The notes under the pieces were generated by a model that had not been told where the DNA came from, made no database searches, and saw only the letters and a list, made by a program, of their open reading frames with translations. A program made the translations under genes and the position numbers. From assembly GCA_018058445.1 (NCBI GenBank), contig JAGOZY010000060.1, positions 1-6,828 on the forward strand: a DNA stretch of 6,828 nucleotides, given 5' to 3'. Position 1 is the stretch's first letter, and each line of letters opens with the position of its first letter. Positions 1 through 6,658 of this stretch are shown in pieces. The DNA comes from Negativicutes bacterium (GTDB taxonomy: Bacteria > Bacillota > Negativicutes > JAGOZY01).

Positions 1-921
1 GAAGCTCAAAAGCGTAAACCAGATGTCCTAGTTGTGATTGACTATCCAGAATTTAATACTCGCCTTGCCCGTTCTGCTCATAAACTTGGGATTCCGGTTG
101 TTTTTTATATTAGTCCCTCCGCGTGGGCTTGGCGCAAAGGAAGAGCCAAAGATGTGGCGGAGATTAGTCGACGAGTTGCGGCGATTTTCCCCTTTGAGGC
201 AGAAGTTTATCGTGAAGCTGGTGCGAGTGTCGTTGAGGTTGGACATCCATTAGTTGATATTGTAAAAGCAAATCGAAGTATTGACGAGGCTCGCCAATAC
301 TTTGGCATTTCGGAAGGAAAAAAGGGAATTCTTCTGATGCCCGGAAGCCGTCAACAAGAACTTGAAAAACTCCTGCCAACTATGCTTGATACTGCGGAAT
401 TGCTTCAACGTAAGCGAAGTGATTTAGAATTTTTTCTTCCCTTAGCGAGTACTATTGGCGATGATTCAATTAAGCCTTGGTGTGAGGGCCGGAATTTGGA
501 AATTCGTTTAGTCAGAGACTCGACTTATGATTTAATGTCAATTTGTGAGGCTGGAATCATCACTTCTGGCACTGCGTGCTTGGAAGCTGCTTTGATGAAG
601 GTTCCTTCGGTTATTATCTATAAGGCTTCCTCTCTCACTTATGCGGTAGGAAGAAAATTAGTGAAAATACCTTATTTTGGTTTACCAAATATCGTTGCTG
701 GACGTGAAGTTCAACCTGAGCTCATTCAAGAACAAGTTCAACCAGAGAAAATTGCTCAATTTATTGAGCTTTGGCTAGACGACTCACAAGCACGCGAACA
801 GGTACTGAAAGATTTAGATGAAGTACGTGAAAAATTAGGGGGAAGCGGTGCAATTCGCCGTACTGCGGAGGCTGTGCTTGAAGTAGCAAACGCAGAAGAA
901 TTAAAGGGAGAGAATTCATGA
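1..921 (+). CDS. lpxB: Lipid-A-disaccharide synthase LpxB, 5'-truncated by window edge
   Basis: LpxB is a GT19-family glycosyltransferase at the inner membrane. It joins UDP-2,3-diacylglucosamine to lipid X, releasing UDP and giving the tetra-acyl disaccharide 1-phosphate that LpxK then uses. The reading frame is open from base 1, so 306 codons plus TGA are visible. The family is about 380 residues, so roughly 75 N-terminal residues lie upstream. Motifs, numbered in the visible fragment: PDVLVVIDYPEFN (7-19), SPSAWAW (38-44), FPFE (63-66), VGHPLVD (80-86), PGSR (114-117), the nucleotide-sugar-binding SGTACLE (189-195) and PNIVAGREVQPELIQ (229-243). The GTG at base 34 is an internal valine, since homology runs through it. 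The stop overlaps the msbA start as ATGA (918-921), which suggests translational coupling. Family assignment is secure; only the true start is unseen. Confidence 0.96.
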   Translation, partial: EAQKRKPDVLVVIDYPEFNTRLARSAHKLGIPVVFYISPSAWAWRKGRAKDVAEISRRVAAIFPFEAEVYREAGASVVEVGHPLVDIVKANRSIDEARQYFGISEGKKGILLMPGSRQQELEKLLPTMLDTAELLQRKRSDLEFFLPLASTIGDDSIKPWCEGRNLEIRLVRDSTYDLMSICEAGIITSGTACLEAALMKVPSVIIYKASSLTYAVGRKLVKIPYFGLPNIVAGREVQPELIQEQVQPEKIAQFIELWLDDSQAREQVLKDLDEVREKLGGSGAIRRTAEAVLEVANAEELKGENS

Positions 922-2660
922 CACTCTATATACGACTTTTACAGTATGCAAAACCTTATATTGGAAAAATGCTATTGGGGGTTTTTTGCCTTTTAGCGGC
1001 AACGGCCTGTCAGCTTTTTTTACCATGGGTAATTAAAGATGTGATTGATCAGGTCTTGATCGCCAAAGACATGACTATGCTTAATCTCATTGTAGTCGGA
1101 GTTCTTTTTCTATTTACACTTCGAGGTGTTTTCCTCTATTGTCAGCAATATTTGATGTCGTTTGTCGCTGAAAAAATTGTTATCGACATTCGAGAGCATT
1201 TTTATCGTCAGCTCCAGAAGCTATCACTCGGCTATTATGAACGCCGTAAAACAGGGGCTCTAATGAGTCATTTTACAAATGACATCGGTGGACTTCAGTC
1301 GGCAATTGTTGGACAAGGAGTGGACTTCGTCACAGAAGCCTTCATCCTGATCTTTTCGATTGCATCGATGCTCTATATCAACTGGCAACTGACGCTGCTT
1401 ACTTTCATTGCAGTTCCCCTAATCGCTGTTGCGGTTGATCGCATTGGTCGCAAAATCCGAAACATTGGCGGCGAAGTGCAAGAGCGCGCATCAGAATTTA
1501 CCTCTCTGCTTCAAGAAGTCCTTGCTGGTGTACGAGTTGTTAAATCTTTTGCCCGGGAAGAACACGAACTTGAACGATTTCAACATCAGAATATGAGAAA
1601 TTTCCGAACTTCCATGAAATCCGTTCGTACTGGAGCACTTTTGAATCCGATTGTTGAATTATTGGCAGCTAGTGGAATCACTATCATCATGTGGTATGGT
1701 GGCCGAGAAGTTATTAATGGGGATTTAACTTCTGGTGCGCTGGTGGCGTTCTTGATTTATGCGATTAATATGTCAAATCCGCTTAAAAGATTGTCCCGTA
1801 CTTATGCAACACTGCAGCGATCATTGGCCGCGGCTGAACGAGTTTTTAAGGTGATGGATCTAGAACCGGAAGTCAAGGATAGAGACGATGCCGTTCAAAT
1901 GCAACGGATTACAGGTGAAGTGAAGTTTGATCAGGTCTGCTTTTCTTATAATCCAGATGAGCCTATTATCTGCGGATTAACTTTTACAGCAAAGCCCGGT
2001 CAAATGATTGCGATTGTCGGACCAAGCGGAGCGGGAAAAACCACTCTTGTCAATTTGATCCCACGATTTTATGATGTCTCCAGTGGCGAAATCCGCATTG
2101 ATGGACAAGATATTCGTGATGTGACCCAAAAGAGCTTGCGCGAACAAATTGGAATTGTACCACAAGAGACGCTACTTTTCTCAGGTGATATCCGTTCGAA
2201 TATTCGCTATGGTCGGCTCGATGCAACGGATGAAGAAATTGAGATAGCTGCTAAAGCGGCGAATGCCCAAGAATTTATCGATCGAATGCCACTAGGCTAT
2301 GAAACCGAAGTCGGTGAGCGAGGAACTCAGCTTTCAGGTGGCCAGCGTCAGCGAGTTGCGATTGCAAGAGCCATTCTTAAAAATCCACGAATTCTGATTT
2401 TGGATGAAGCAACCTCTGCGCTGGATTCGGAAAGTGAGCGACTTGTACAAGATGCTCTCGACCATTTAATGAAAGACCGAACCTCCTTTGTAATTGCTCA
2501 TCGATTGTCGACGATTTATCGAGCGGATATTATTTTGGTCATGGAAGATGGCTGTATTGTCGAGTCGGGTACTCATAAAGATTTACTTGATAAAAGCGGA
2601 GTTTATGCAAATTTGTATCATACTCAGTTTAATCGAACTCGAATAGAGGAGGGGACCTAA
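918..2660 (+). CDS. msbA: MsbA-type lipid A exporter, ABC half-transporter (membrane domain plus ATPase)
   Basis: This is a 580-residue ABC half-transporter, close to the 582 residues of E. coli MsbA, expected to act as an inner-membrane homodimer flipping core-lipid A to the periplasmic face. Six hydrophobic segments are visible at roughly 15-37, 56-77, 133-153, 156-174, 243-261 and 271-290. The C-terminal nucleotide-binding domain (about 335-575) has an intact Walker A GPSGAGKTT (368-376), Q-loop Gln416, signature LSGGQ (472-476), Walker B ILILDEAT (492-499, catalytic Glu497), D-loop SALD (500-503) and switch His528. The ATG start follows a purine-rich Shine-Dalgarno, AAAGGGAGAG (903-912), within the end of lpxB. 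The same fold also exports drugs and peptides, so sequence alone cannot fix the substrate; its place between lpxB and waaA strongly favours lipid A. CGA encodes 21 of its 42 arginines. Confidence 0.93.
   Translation: MTLYIRLLQYAKPYIGKMLLGVFCLLAATACQLFLPWVIKDVIDQVLIAKDMTMLNLIVVGVLFLFTLRGVFLYCQQYLMSFVAEKIVIDIREHFYRQLQKLSLGYYERRKTGALMSHFTNDIGGLQSAIVGQGVDFVTEAFILIFSIASMLYINWQLTLLTFIAVPLIAVAVDRIGRKIRNIGGEVQERASEFTSLLQEVLAGVRVVKSFAREEHELERFQHQNMRNFRTSMKSVRTGALLNPIVELLAASGITIIMWYGGREVINGDLTSGALVAFLIYAINMSNPLKRLSRTYATLQRSLAAAERVFKVMDLEPEVKDRDDAVQMQRITGEVKFDQVCFSYNPDEPIICGLTFTAKPGQMIAIVGPSGAGKTTLVNLIPRFYDVSSGEIRIDGQDIRDVTQKSLREQIGIVPQETLLFSGDIRSNIRYGRLDATDEEIEIAAKAANAQEFIDRMPLGYETEVGERGTQLSGGQRQRVAIARAILKNPRILILDEATSALDSESERLVQDALDHLMKDRTSFVIAHRLSTIYRADIILVMEDGCIVESGTHKDLLDKSGVYANLYHTQFNRTRIEEGT
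2645..2654 (+). promoter_or_regulatory. Strong ribosome binding site that sets the TTG start of waaA
   Basis: AGAGGAGGGG lies in the last codons of msbA and ends six bases before the TTG at 2661, which directly follows the msbA TAA. No ATG in the waaA frame lies near the homologous N-terminus, so this Shine-Dalgarno site is what decides the start. Ribosomes ending msbA would stop over this site, which favours re-initiation. Confidence 0.75.
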
Positions 2661-3959
2661 TTGCTCCGTTTATTGTATAACGGCCTAGCTGCCTTAGCAG
2701 CAATTTTAGTCCCTTGGTATTTATCGACCAAAGTAAAAGAAGACCCAAGTCTCGCTGAGCGAGTTCGACAAAATCGATTGATCTATCCTCCTCACATTTG
2801 GGATCCGCTGCGAGGAAAAAAAGTTCTTTGGATTCATGCGGCATCTGTTGGCGAAGCGGCAGCAGCGGCACCAGTTCTAGAGGAACTTCGACGATTGCTG
2901 CCTGATGCAACTCTCGCAGCCTCTTTGATTACTCACACGGGTTATGCAACAGCAAAACGTCTTCTTGCCAAAGCGGATGTGCTTTTCTATCTGCCACCCG
3001 ATAGCCGTGGGAATGTCCGCTATTTAGTCAATCAGATAAAACCGGCGGTTTTTGTAGCGGTTGAGACAGAACTATGGCCGAATTTACTTAAGGAACTTGA
3101 TGAGCATAATTGCGCAGTTGTTTTGGCTAATGGCCGAATTAGTGACCAAAGTCACTGGGGATATCCCTGGCTTGGTCCTCTTTTGAAAGATATGCTAAGT
3201 CGAATGGATCGCTTCTTGATGCAATCAGAGCAAGATGCCGATCGGATTTGTGACCTAGGCGCCGATCCAGAAAAAATCTCTGTGACCGGGAACACCAAAT
3301 ATGACAATCCTCAGCCAATTTGGAGTGAGGAAATTGAAATGTCTTGGCGCCGAAAATTCTATCTCGCTAAGGAAGAAATTCTTTGGATTGCCGGAAGTAC
3401 TCATGCCGGAGAAGAGGCTCTTATTTTGGATGTGTTTACGGCCTTACAGTCCGAATTCCCCCAACTTCGCTTACTGCTAGCTCCTCGAAAAGTGGAGCGA
3501 ACTCGCGAAATTGAAATTCTTGCTGAATCCCGGCATCTTAAGACCTCACGTAGATCGACAGAAGACTGTGATACCCCGGTTATTATTTTGGATACGATTG
3601 GTGAACTTGCCGGACTTTATATGCTTGCGGATTTAGTTTTTGTAGGCGGAAGTTTAGTGCCTATCGGGGGTCATAATATTATGGAGCCAGCAGCTTGCGG
3701 CAAACCGGTTATTGTGGGGCCTCACATGGAGAACTTCCGAGCAGTTGCAGAATTTAGCCTTGAAACAGGAGCTCTTCGCCAGGTTGAAAATGGGGATGAT
3801 CTTTGGGCGACCGTACGTGAATTGCTTTCCGACAATGAACTTCTTCATGCGATGGGAGAGCAAGGGCAAGCAGTTATTGCGGTAAATCAGGGAGTAGCGA
3901 TTCACACAGCCGAGGAGGTTGCAAAACTATGGCATCCGGTACAAGAGGATCCAGTCTAA
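2661..3959 (+). CDS. waaA: 3-deoxy-D-manno-octulosonic acid (Kdo) transferase WaaA/KdtA
   Basis: WaaA is a GT30-family, GT-B-fold glycosyltransferase anchored on the cytoplasmic side of the inner membrane. It transfers Kdo from CMP-Kdo to lipid IVA. The protein is 432 residues (E. coli 425). A hydrophobic N-terminal anchor spans about 4-21. The motif WIHAASVGE (57-65) ends in Glu65, the expected catalytic base by comparison with Aquifex WaaA. Further motifs are ETELWPN (135-141), GNTKYD (210-215), the donor-site stretch GGSLVPIGGHN (329-339) and MEPA (341-344). The start is TTG, abutting the msbA stop and backed by a strong Shine-Dalgarno site. Its last 31 bases overlap lpxK. The family includes mono-, bi- and trifunctional enzymes, and the sequence does not show how many Kdo residues this one adds. 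CGA encodes 12 of 26 arginines. Confidence 0.95.
   Translation: MLRLLYNGLAALAAILVPWYLSTKVKEDPSLAERVRQNRLIYPPHIWDPLRGKKVLWIHAASVGEAAAAAPVLEELRRLLPDATLAASLITHTGYATAKRLLAKADVLFYLPPDSRGNVRYLVNQIKPAVFVAVETELWPNLLKELDEHNCAVVLANGRISDQSHWGYPWLGPLLKDMLSRMDRFLMQSEQDADRICDLGADPEKISVTGNTKYDNPQPIWSEEIEMSWRRKFYLAKEEILWIAGSTHAGEEALILDVFTALQSEFPQLRLLLAPRKVERTREIEILAESRHLKTSRRSTEDCDTPVIILDTIGELAGLYMLADLVFVGGSLVPIGGHNIMEPAACGKPVIVGPHMENFRAVAEFSLETGALRQVENGDDLWATVRELLSDNELLHAMGEQGQAVIAVNQGVAIHTAEEVAKLWHPVQEDPV
3913..3918 (+). promoter_or_regulatory. Ribosome binding site inside waaA that sets the lpxK start
   Basis: A consensus AGGAGG sits inside the waaA coding region, ten bases before the ATG at 3929. It supports the start that overlaps waaA by 31 bases. 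The next in-frame ATG, at 4058, has no purine-rich sequence ahead of it and would remove a conserved N-terminal segment. Confidence 0.72.
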
Positions 3960-5059
3960 ACGCCTATTTGCGTGTGATCTCAGGCGAAAATAGTAGCTGG
4001 CTTGGTGATTTTGGTCGAATGCTTCTAAGCTTACTGAGCTTTCTGTATTCACAAATCATGAAACTTAGAAATTTAGCTTATGATCGAGGCTGGTTTCGAT
4101 CCTATGCGCTTTTATATCCGGTAATTTCCGTAGGAAATGTGACTGCTGGTGGTACAGGAAAAACACCGGTGGTCTCTTTTTTAACAGAGTGGTTATTGCT
4201 TGGCGGATTGCGCCCCACCATCTTAACTCGTGGTTATGGTGCAAAAATGAATTTGTCAAAATCTCATCAAGTGTCTGATGGACAGAGACTGTTACTTTCA
4301 CAGGAAGAAGCAGGCGATGAGGCAACTTATTTAGCACTGAATTTAAAAAATACTTCGGTTTGGATTGGCGCCAATCGAGTTCAAAGCGGTCAACTGGCTA
4401 CTAAAAGCTCAGATACGAATATTTTTATCTTAGATGATGGTTTTCAACATCGACGATTAAGAAGAAATGTTGATCTTGTATTGCTTGATGCGCTCAATCC
4501 CTGGGGTTGGGGAGCTGTTTTGCCGCGAGGGCTTCTTCGAGAACCCAAAGGCGGAATTACTCGCGCTGATGCGATATTGATCAGTCGATCAAATCAGGTC
4601 ACGTCGCTCCAGTTAAAAAAACTCACTGACGAAATCTCTAAGATCGCACCTGTTCTTCCGATCATTTGCTTAACCCATGCACCGACTAAGGTTTGCGACT
4701 TAAAAGGGCAAGAAGTGATTTCGCTGGAGTCTCTGCGTGAAAAACGAGTCTGTCTTTTTTGCGGATTAGGAAATCCTCAAGGTTTTTTTCTAACAGTAGC
4801 GGAATTGGGCGCACAGATTTTAGATGAAGTCTCATTTCCAGATCACTATGTGTATCAGGAAGAAGATCTTTTGTTTTTAGCTACTAAGGCGAAAGAACAG
4901 GGTGCAGAAGTACTTTTAACGACAGAAAAAGATGGTGTGAAAATTTTTGAAAGAGATTATGGGCTTCCTATTTGGGTTTTGAAGATTGAAATTGCCTTTA
5001 AAAATGGAGAAGAAACCCTGAAAAATGTTATAATGGAAAAGTGCAGTATTATAAATTGA
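3929..5059 (+). CDS. lpxK: Tetraacyldisaccharide 4'-kinase LpxK
   Basis: LpxK is a membrane-associated P-loop kinase that phosphorylates the 4' position of the tetra-acyl disaccharide 1-phosphate made by LpxB, giving lipid IVA, the acceptor for WaaA. The protein is 376 residues, longer than E. coli LpxK (328). Visible motifs are an N-terminal SGE (18-20) matching WSGE near the start of E. coli LpxK, a hydrophobic anchor at about 28-46, Walker A GNVTAGGTGKTP (69-80), SRGYG-like TRGYG (100-104), GDE (129-131), Walker-B-like DDGFQH (169-174), PDH (304-306; this His likely matches the conserved C-terminal-lobe His) and TTEKDGVK (331-338). The start at 3929 is chosen for its AGGAGG and because the SGE region must be included. 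It overlaps waaA by 31 bases. The function is secure; the first ten or so residues are specific to this protein. Confidence 0.95.
   Translation: MASGTRGSSLNAYLRVISGENSSWLGDFGRMLLSLLSFLYSQIMKLRNLAYDRGWFRSYALLYPVISVGNVTAGGTGKTPVVSFLTEWLLLGGLRPTILTRGYGAKMNLSKSHQVSDGQRLLLSQEEAGDEATYLALNLKNTSVWIGANRVQSGQLATKSSDTNIFILDDGFQHRRLRRNVDLVLLDALNPWGWGAVLPRGLLREPKGGITRADAILISRSNQVTSLQLKKLTDEISKIAPVLPIICLTHAPTKVCDLKGQEVISLESLREKRVCLFCGLGNPQGFFLTVAELGAQILDEVSFPDHYVYQEEDLLFLATKAKEQGAEVLLTTEKDGVKIFERDYGLPIWVLKIEIAFKNGEETLKNVIMEKCSIIN
5026..5034 (+). promoter_or_regulatory. Candidate internal promoter (extended -10) ahead of kdsB
   Basis: TGTTATAAT is an exact match to the sigma-70/sigma-A extended -10 consensus TGnTATAAT. 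It lies in lpxK codons 366-369. Transcription would begin near 5041, giving a leader of about 32 bases that carries the kdsB ribosome site GAGGT (5058-5062). The hexamer at -35 with 17-base spacing (GGAGAA) does not resemble TTGACA, so activity would rest on the extended -10. The site falls in an AT-rich stretch, so chance remains possible. Confidence 0.35.
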
Positions 5060-5072
5060 GGTTGGACAAAAG

Positions 5073-5813
5073 ATGAAAAAAATTTATTGTATTATCCCAG
5101 CCCGTTATCACTCGACTCGGCTACCGGGTAAACCTCTTGCGGATATCGCAGGAAAGCCAATGATTCAGCGAGTTTACGAGCAAGCAAAACAAGCAAAGGC
5201 TCCGTTTAAAGTATTAGTTGCGACGGATCATGAAGACATTGCCGCTGTTGTGCGCAACTTTGGTGGTGAAGTGATCTTAACTTCACCAAATCATCCAACC
5301 GGTACTGATCGGTTGGCAGAGGTCGCGAAAAATTTACCAGATGCGGAGATTATTATCAATATCCAAGGGGACGAACCGCAGATCGACCCTGAGATAATAG
5401 ATCTGTTAGCAAAACCTTTTGCCGAAGAAATGCCGCCGGATATGGTGACGCTAATGACACCGATGTCCGCGAAAGAAGAAAATCAGCCAAGCTGCGTTAA
5501 AGTTGTTACCGATCTTAAAGGAAATGCATTGTATTTTTCGAGATCTTTAATACCGTTTCTGCGGGGTGGAGATCGTTTGCTTCCTGTATATAAGCATATT
5601 GGTCTTTATGGCTATCGAAGAGAGTTTCTTCTCCACTATGCGACTTTAGAGCCGACCCCACTTGAACGCATGGAAAGTTTAGAGCAACTTCGAGCGCTCG
5701 AGCATGGCTTTACGATTCGGACCCTGTTAACAAACCATCAGGGCATCGGAGTGGATACTCCAGAAGACTTAATTGAAATCAACCGGGTGTTTATAAATAA
5801 GGAGGAGAGTTAG
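5073..5813 (+). CDS. kdsB: 3-deoxy-manno-octulosonate cytidylyltransferase (CMP-Kdo synthetase) KdsB
   Basis: KdsB is a cytoplasmic enzyme that activates Kdo with CTP to CMP-Kdo plus pyrophosphate, supplying the donor for WaaA. The protein is 246 residues, near E. coli KdsB (248). Motifs in order: IPARYHSTRLPGKPL (8-22), the CTP-binding loop; ATDHEDI (50-56); GTDRLAE (77-83); NIQGDEP (96-102), carrying the expected metal-binding Asp100; YFSRSLIPF (154-162); HIGLYGYRREFL (175-186); ESLEQLRALEHG (201-212); and GVDTPEDL (226-233) with the second likely metal-binding Asp. The ATG follows GAGGT (5058-5062) by ten bases, a weaker Shine-Dalgarno than its neighbours have. A 13-base gap separates it from lpxK, and an extended -10 lies just upstream. 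The ATG of kdsA follows its stop directly. Confidence 0.97.
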   Translation: MKKIYCIIPARYHSTRLPGKPLADIAGKPMIQRVYEQAKQAKAPFKVLVATDHEDIAAVVRNFGGEVILTSPNHPTGTDRLAEVAKNLPDAEIIINIQGDEPQIDPEIIDLLAKPFAEEMPPDMVTLMTPMSAKEENQPSCVKVVTDLKGNALYFSRSLIPFLRGGDRLLPVYKHIGLYGYRREFLLHYATLEPTPLERMESLEQLRALEHGFTIRTLLTNHQGIGVDTPEDLIEINRVFINKEES

Positions 5814-6638
5814 ATGAAAGCAGCTCAAATAGGAACTTATCAAGTGGGCGGAAAAAATCCTCTCGTTTTAATGGCTGGACCTTGCGTAATTGAAGGCAAA
5901 GAACGTACGCTGAAAATTGCCAAAGGAATAAAAGAAATTACGGATCGATTGGGAATTCCGTTTGTTTTTAAGGCGTCTTATGATAAAGCGAATCGATCGT
6001 CTTTTTCTTCATTTCGCGGGCCAGGACAAAAAGAAGGCTTAGCGATTTTGCAATCGATCAAAGACGAGCTCCGCGTGCCAGTGATTAGCGATGTTCATGA
6101 AGTAGCAGAGGTTCATGCAGCGGCTCAAGTACTTGATATTCTTCAAGTACCTGCTTTTTTATCGCGTCAAACCGATTTGGTTTATGCTTGTGGTAAGGAA
6201 GGAAAAGCTGTCAGCGTAAAAAAAGGTCAGTTTATGGCGCCTGGCGATATGAAAAACGTGGTCGCTAAATTGCGTGAGGCCGGTCAGGAAAATATTTTCT
6301 TAACCGAACGAGGAGCAAGCTTTGGCTACAATAATTTAGTTGTGGACATGCGGTCTTTTCCAATTATGCGCTCACTAGGAGTCCCGGTGATTTTTGATGG
6401 AACTCATAGCGTCCAGCTTCCGGGCGGTGGTGGAACCCATTCAACAGGGCAACGAGAATTTGTCGGACCGTTAGTACGGGCAGCGACAGCCATCGGAATT
6501 GATGGACTTTTTCTTGAAGTTCATGATAATCCTGCTGAAGCTCTCTCAGATGGACCGAACATGCTCTATTTAGATCAGCTTGAAGATCTCCTCAAAGATG
6601 TACTGGCACTGGATCAAATTGCTCGTCGACATAAGTAA
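5814..6638 (+). CDS. kdsA: 3-deoxy-8-phosphooctulonate synthase (Kdo-8-P synthase) KdsA, metal-dependent type
   Basis: KdsA is a cytoplasmic DAHP-synthase-family TIM barrel that condenses PEP with arabinose-5-phosphate to Kdo-8-phosphate and phosphate. The protein is 274 residues (E. coli 284). Motifs: AGPCVIE (21-27), the family signature FKASYDKANRSS (52-63), RGPG (68-71), SDVHE (92-96), ARQTDL-like SRQTDL (117-122), VKKGQF (135-140), FGYNNLVVDMR (170-180), FDGTHSVQ (194-201) and SDGPN (245-249). Cys24, His198, Glu235 and Asp246 match the four metal ligands of Aquifex KdsA (C11, H185, E222, D233) with identical spacings. E. coli's metal-free enzyme has Asn at the Cys position. The ATG abuts the kdsB TAG, and GGAGGAG (5801-5807) lies six bases upstream. 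DAHP synthase is less likely because of the KANRSS motif and the context. Confidence 0.97.
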   Translation: MKAAQIGTYQVGGKNPLVLMAGPCVIEGKERTLKIAKGIKEITDRLGIPFVFKASYDKANRSSFSSFRGPGQKEGLAILQSIKDELRVPVISDVHEVAEVHAAAQVLDILQVPAFLSRQTDLVYACGKEGKAVSVKKGQFMAPGDMKNVVAKLREAGQENIFLTERGASFGYNNLVVDMRSFPIMRSLGVPVIFDGTHSVQLPGGGGTHSTGQREFVGPLVRAATAIGIDGLFLEVHDNPAEALSDGPNMLYLDQLEDLLKDVLALDQIARRHK

Positions 6639-6658
6639 GTGAGAGGAAGTGAGCTTTC

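Noticed and set aside
974..995. Run of five G then six T in msbA, a possible slippage site
   Set aside because: The reading frame continues intact through the whole transporter, and no downstream structure or alternative product is evident.
1947..1952. TATAAT inside msbA
   Set aside because: It has no TG extension, lies in the middle of the ATPase coding region and no gene starts nearby. It shows that the bare hexamer occurs by chance at this base composition.
2629..2910. Antisense open frame of 93 codons opposite the start of waaA, plus other antisense frames of 60-90 codons
   Set aside because: They lie opposite strongly conserved genes, have no good ribosome site or recognisable protein features, and are of a length expected by chance on the reverse strand of coding DNA.
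4058..4060. Internal ATG (Met44) as an alternative lpxK start
   Set aside because: It has no Shine-Dalgarno sequence and would remove the conserved SGE segment and most of the membrane anchor.
5050..5055. TATAAA, a second -10-like hexamer before kdsB
   Set aside because: It would start transcription near 5062, at the end of the kdsB ribosome site, and has no TG extension or matching -35. The exact extended -10 at 5026-5034 is better placed.
6125..6150. TCAAGTAC repeated at 6125-6132 and 6143-6150, with the palindrome CAAGTACTTG at 6126-6135
   Set aside because: It is inside conserved kdsA coding sequence and is explained by similar codons for repeated Leu, Gln and Val residues. It is too short to claim as an operator.
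6639..6658. The 20-base kdsA-kdsD gap as a terminator or promoter
   Set aside because: It has no hairpin or T-run and is largely taken up by the purine-rich kdsD ribosome site.
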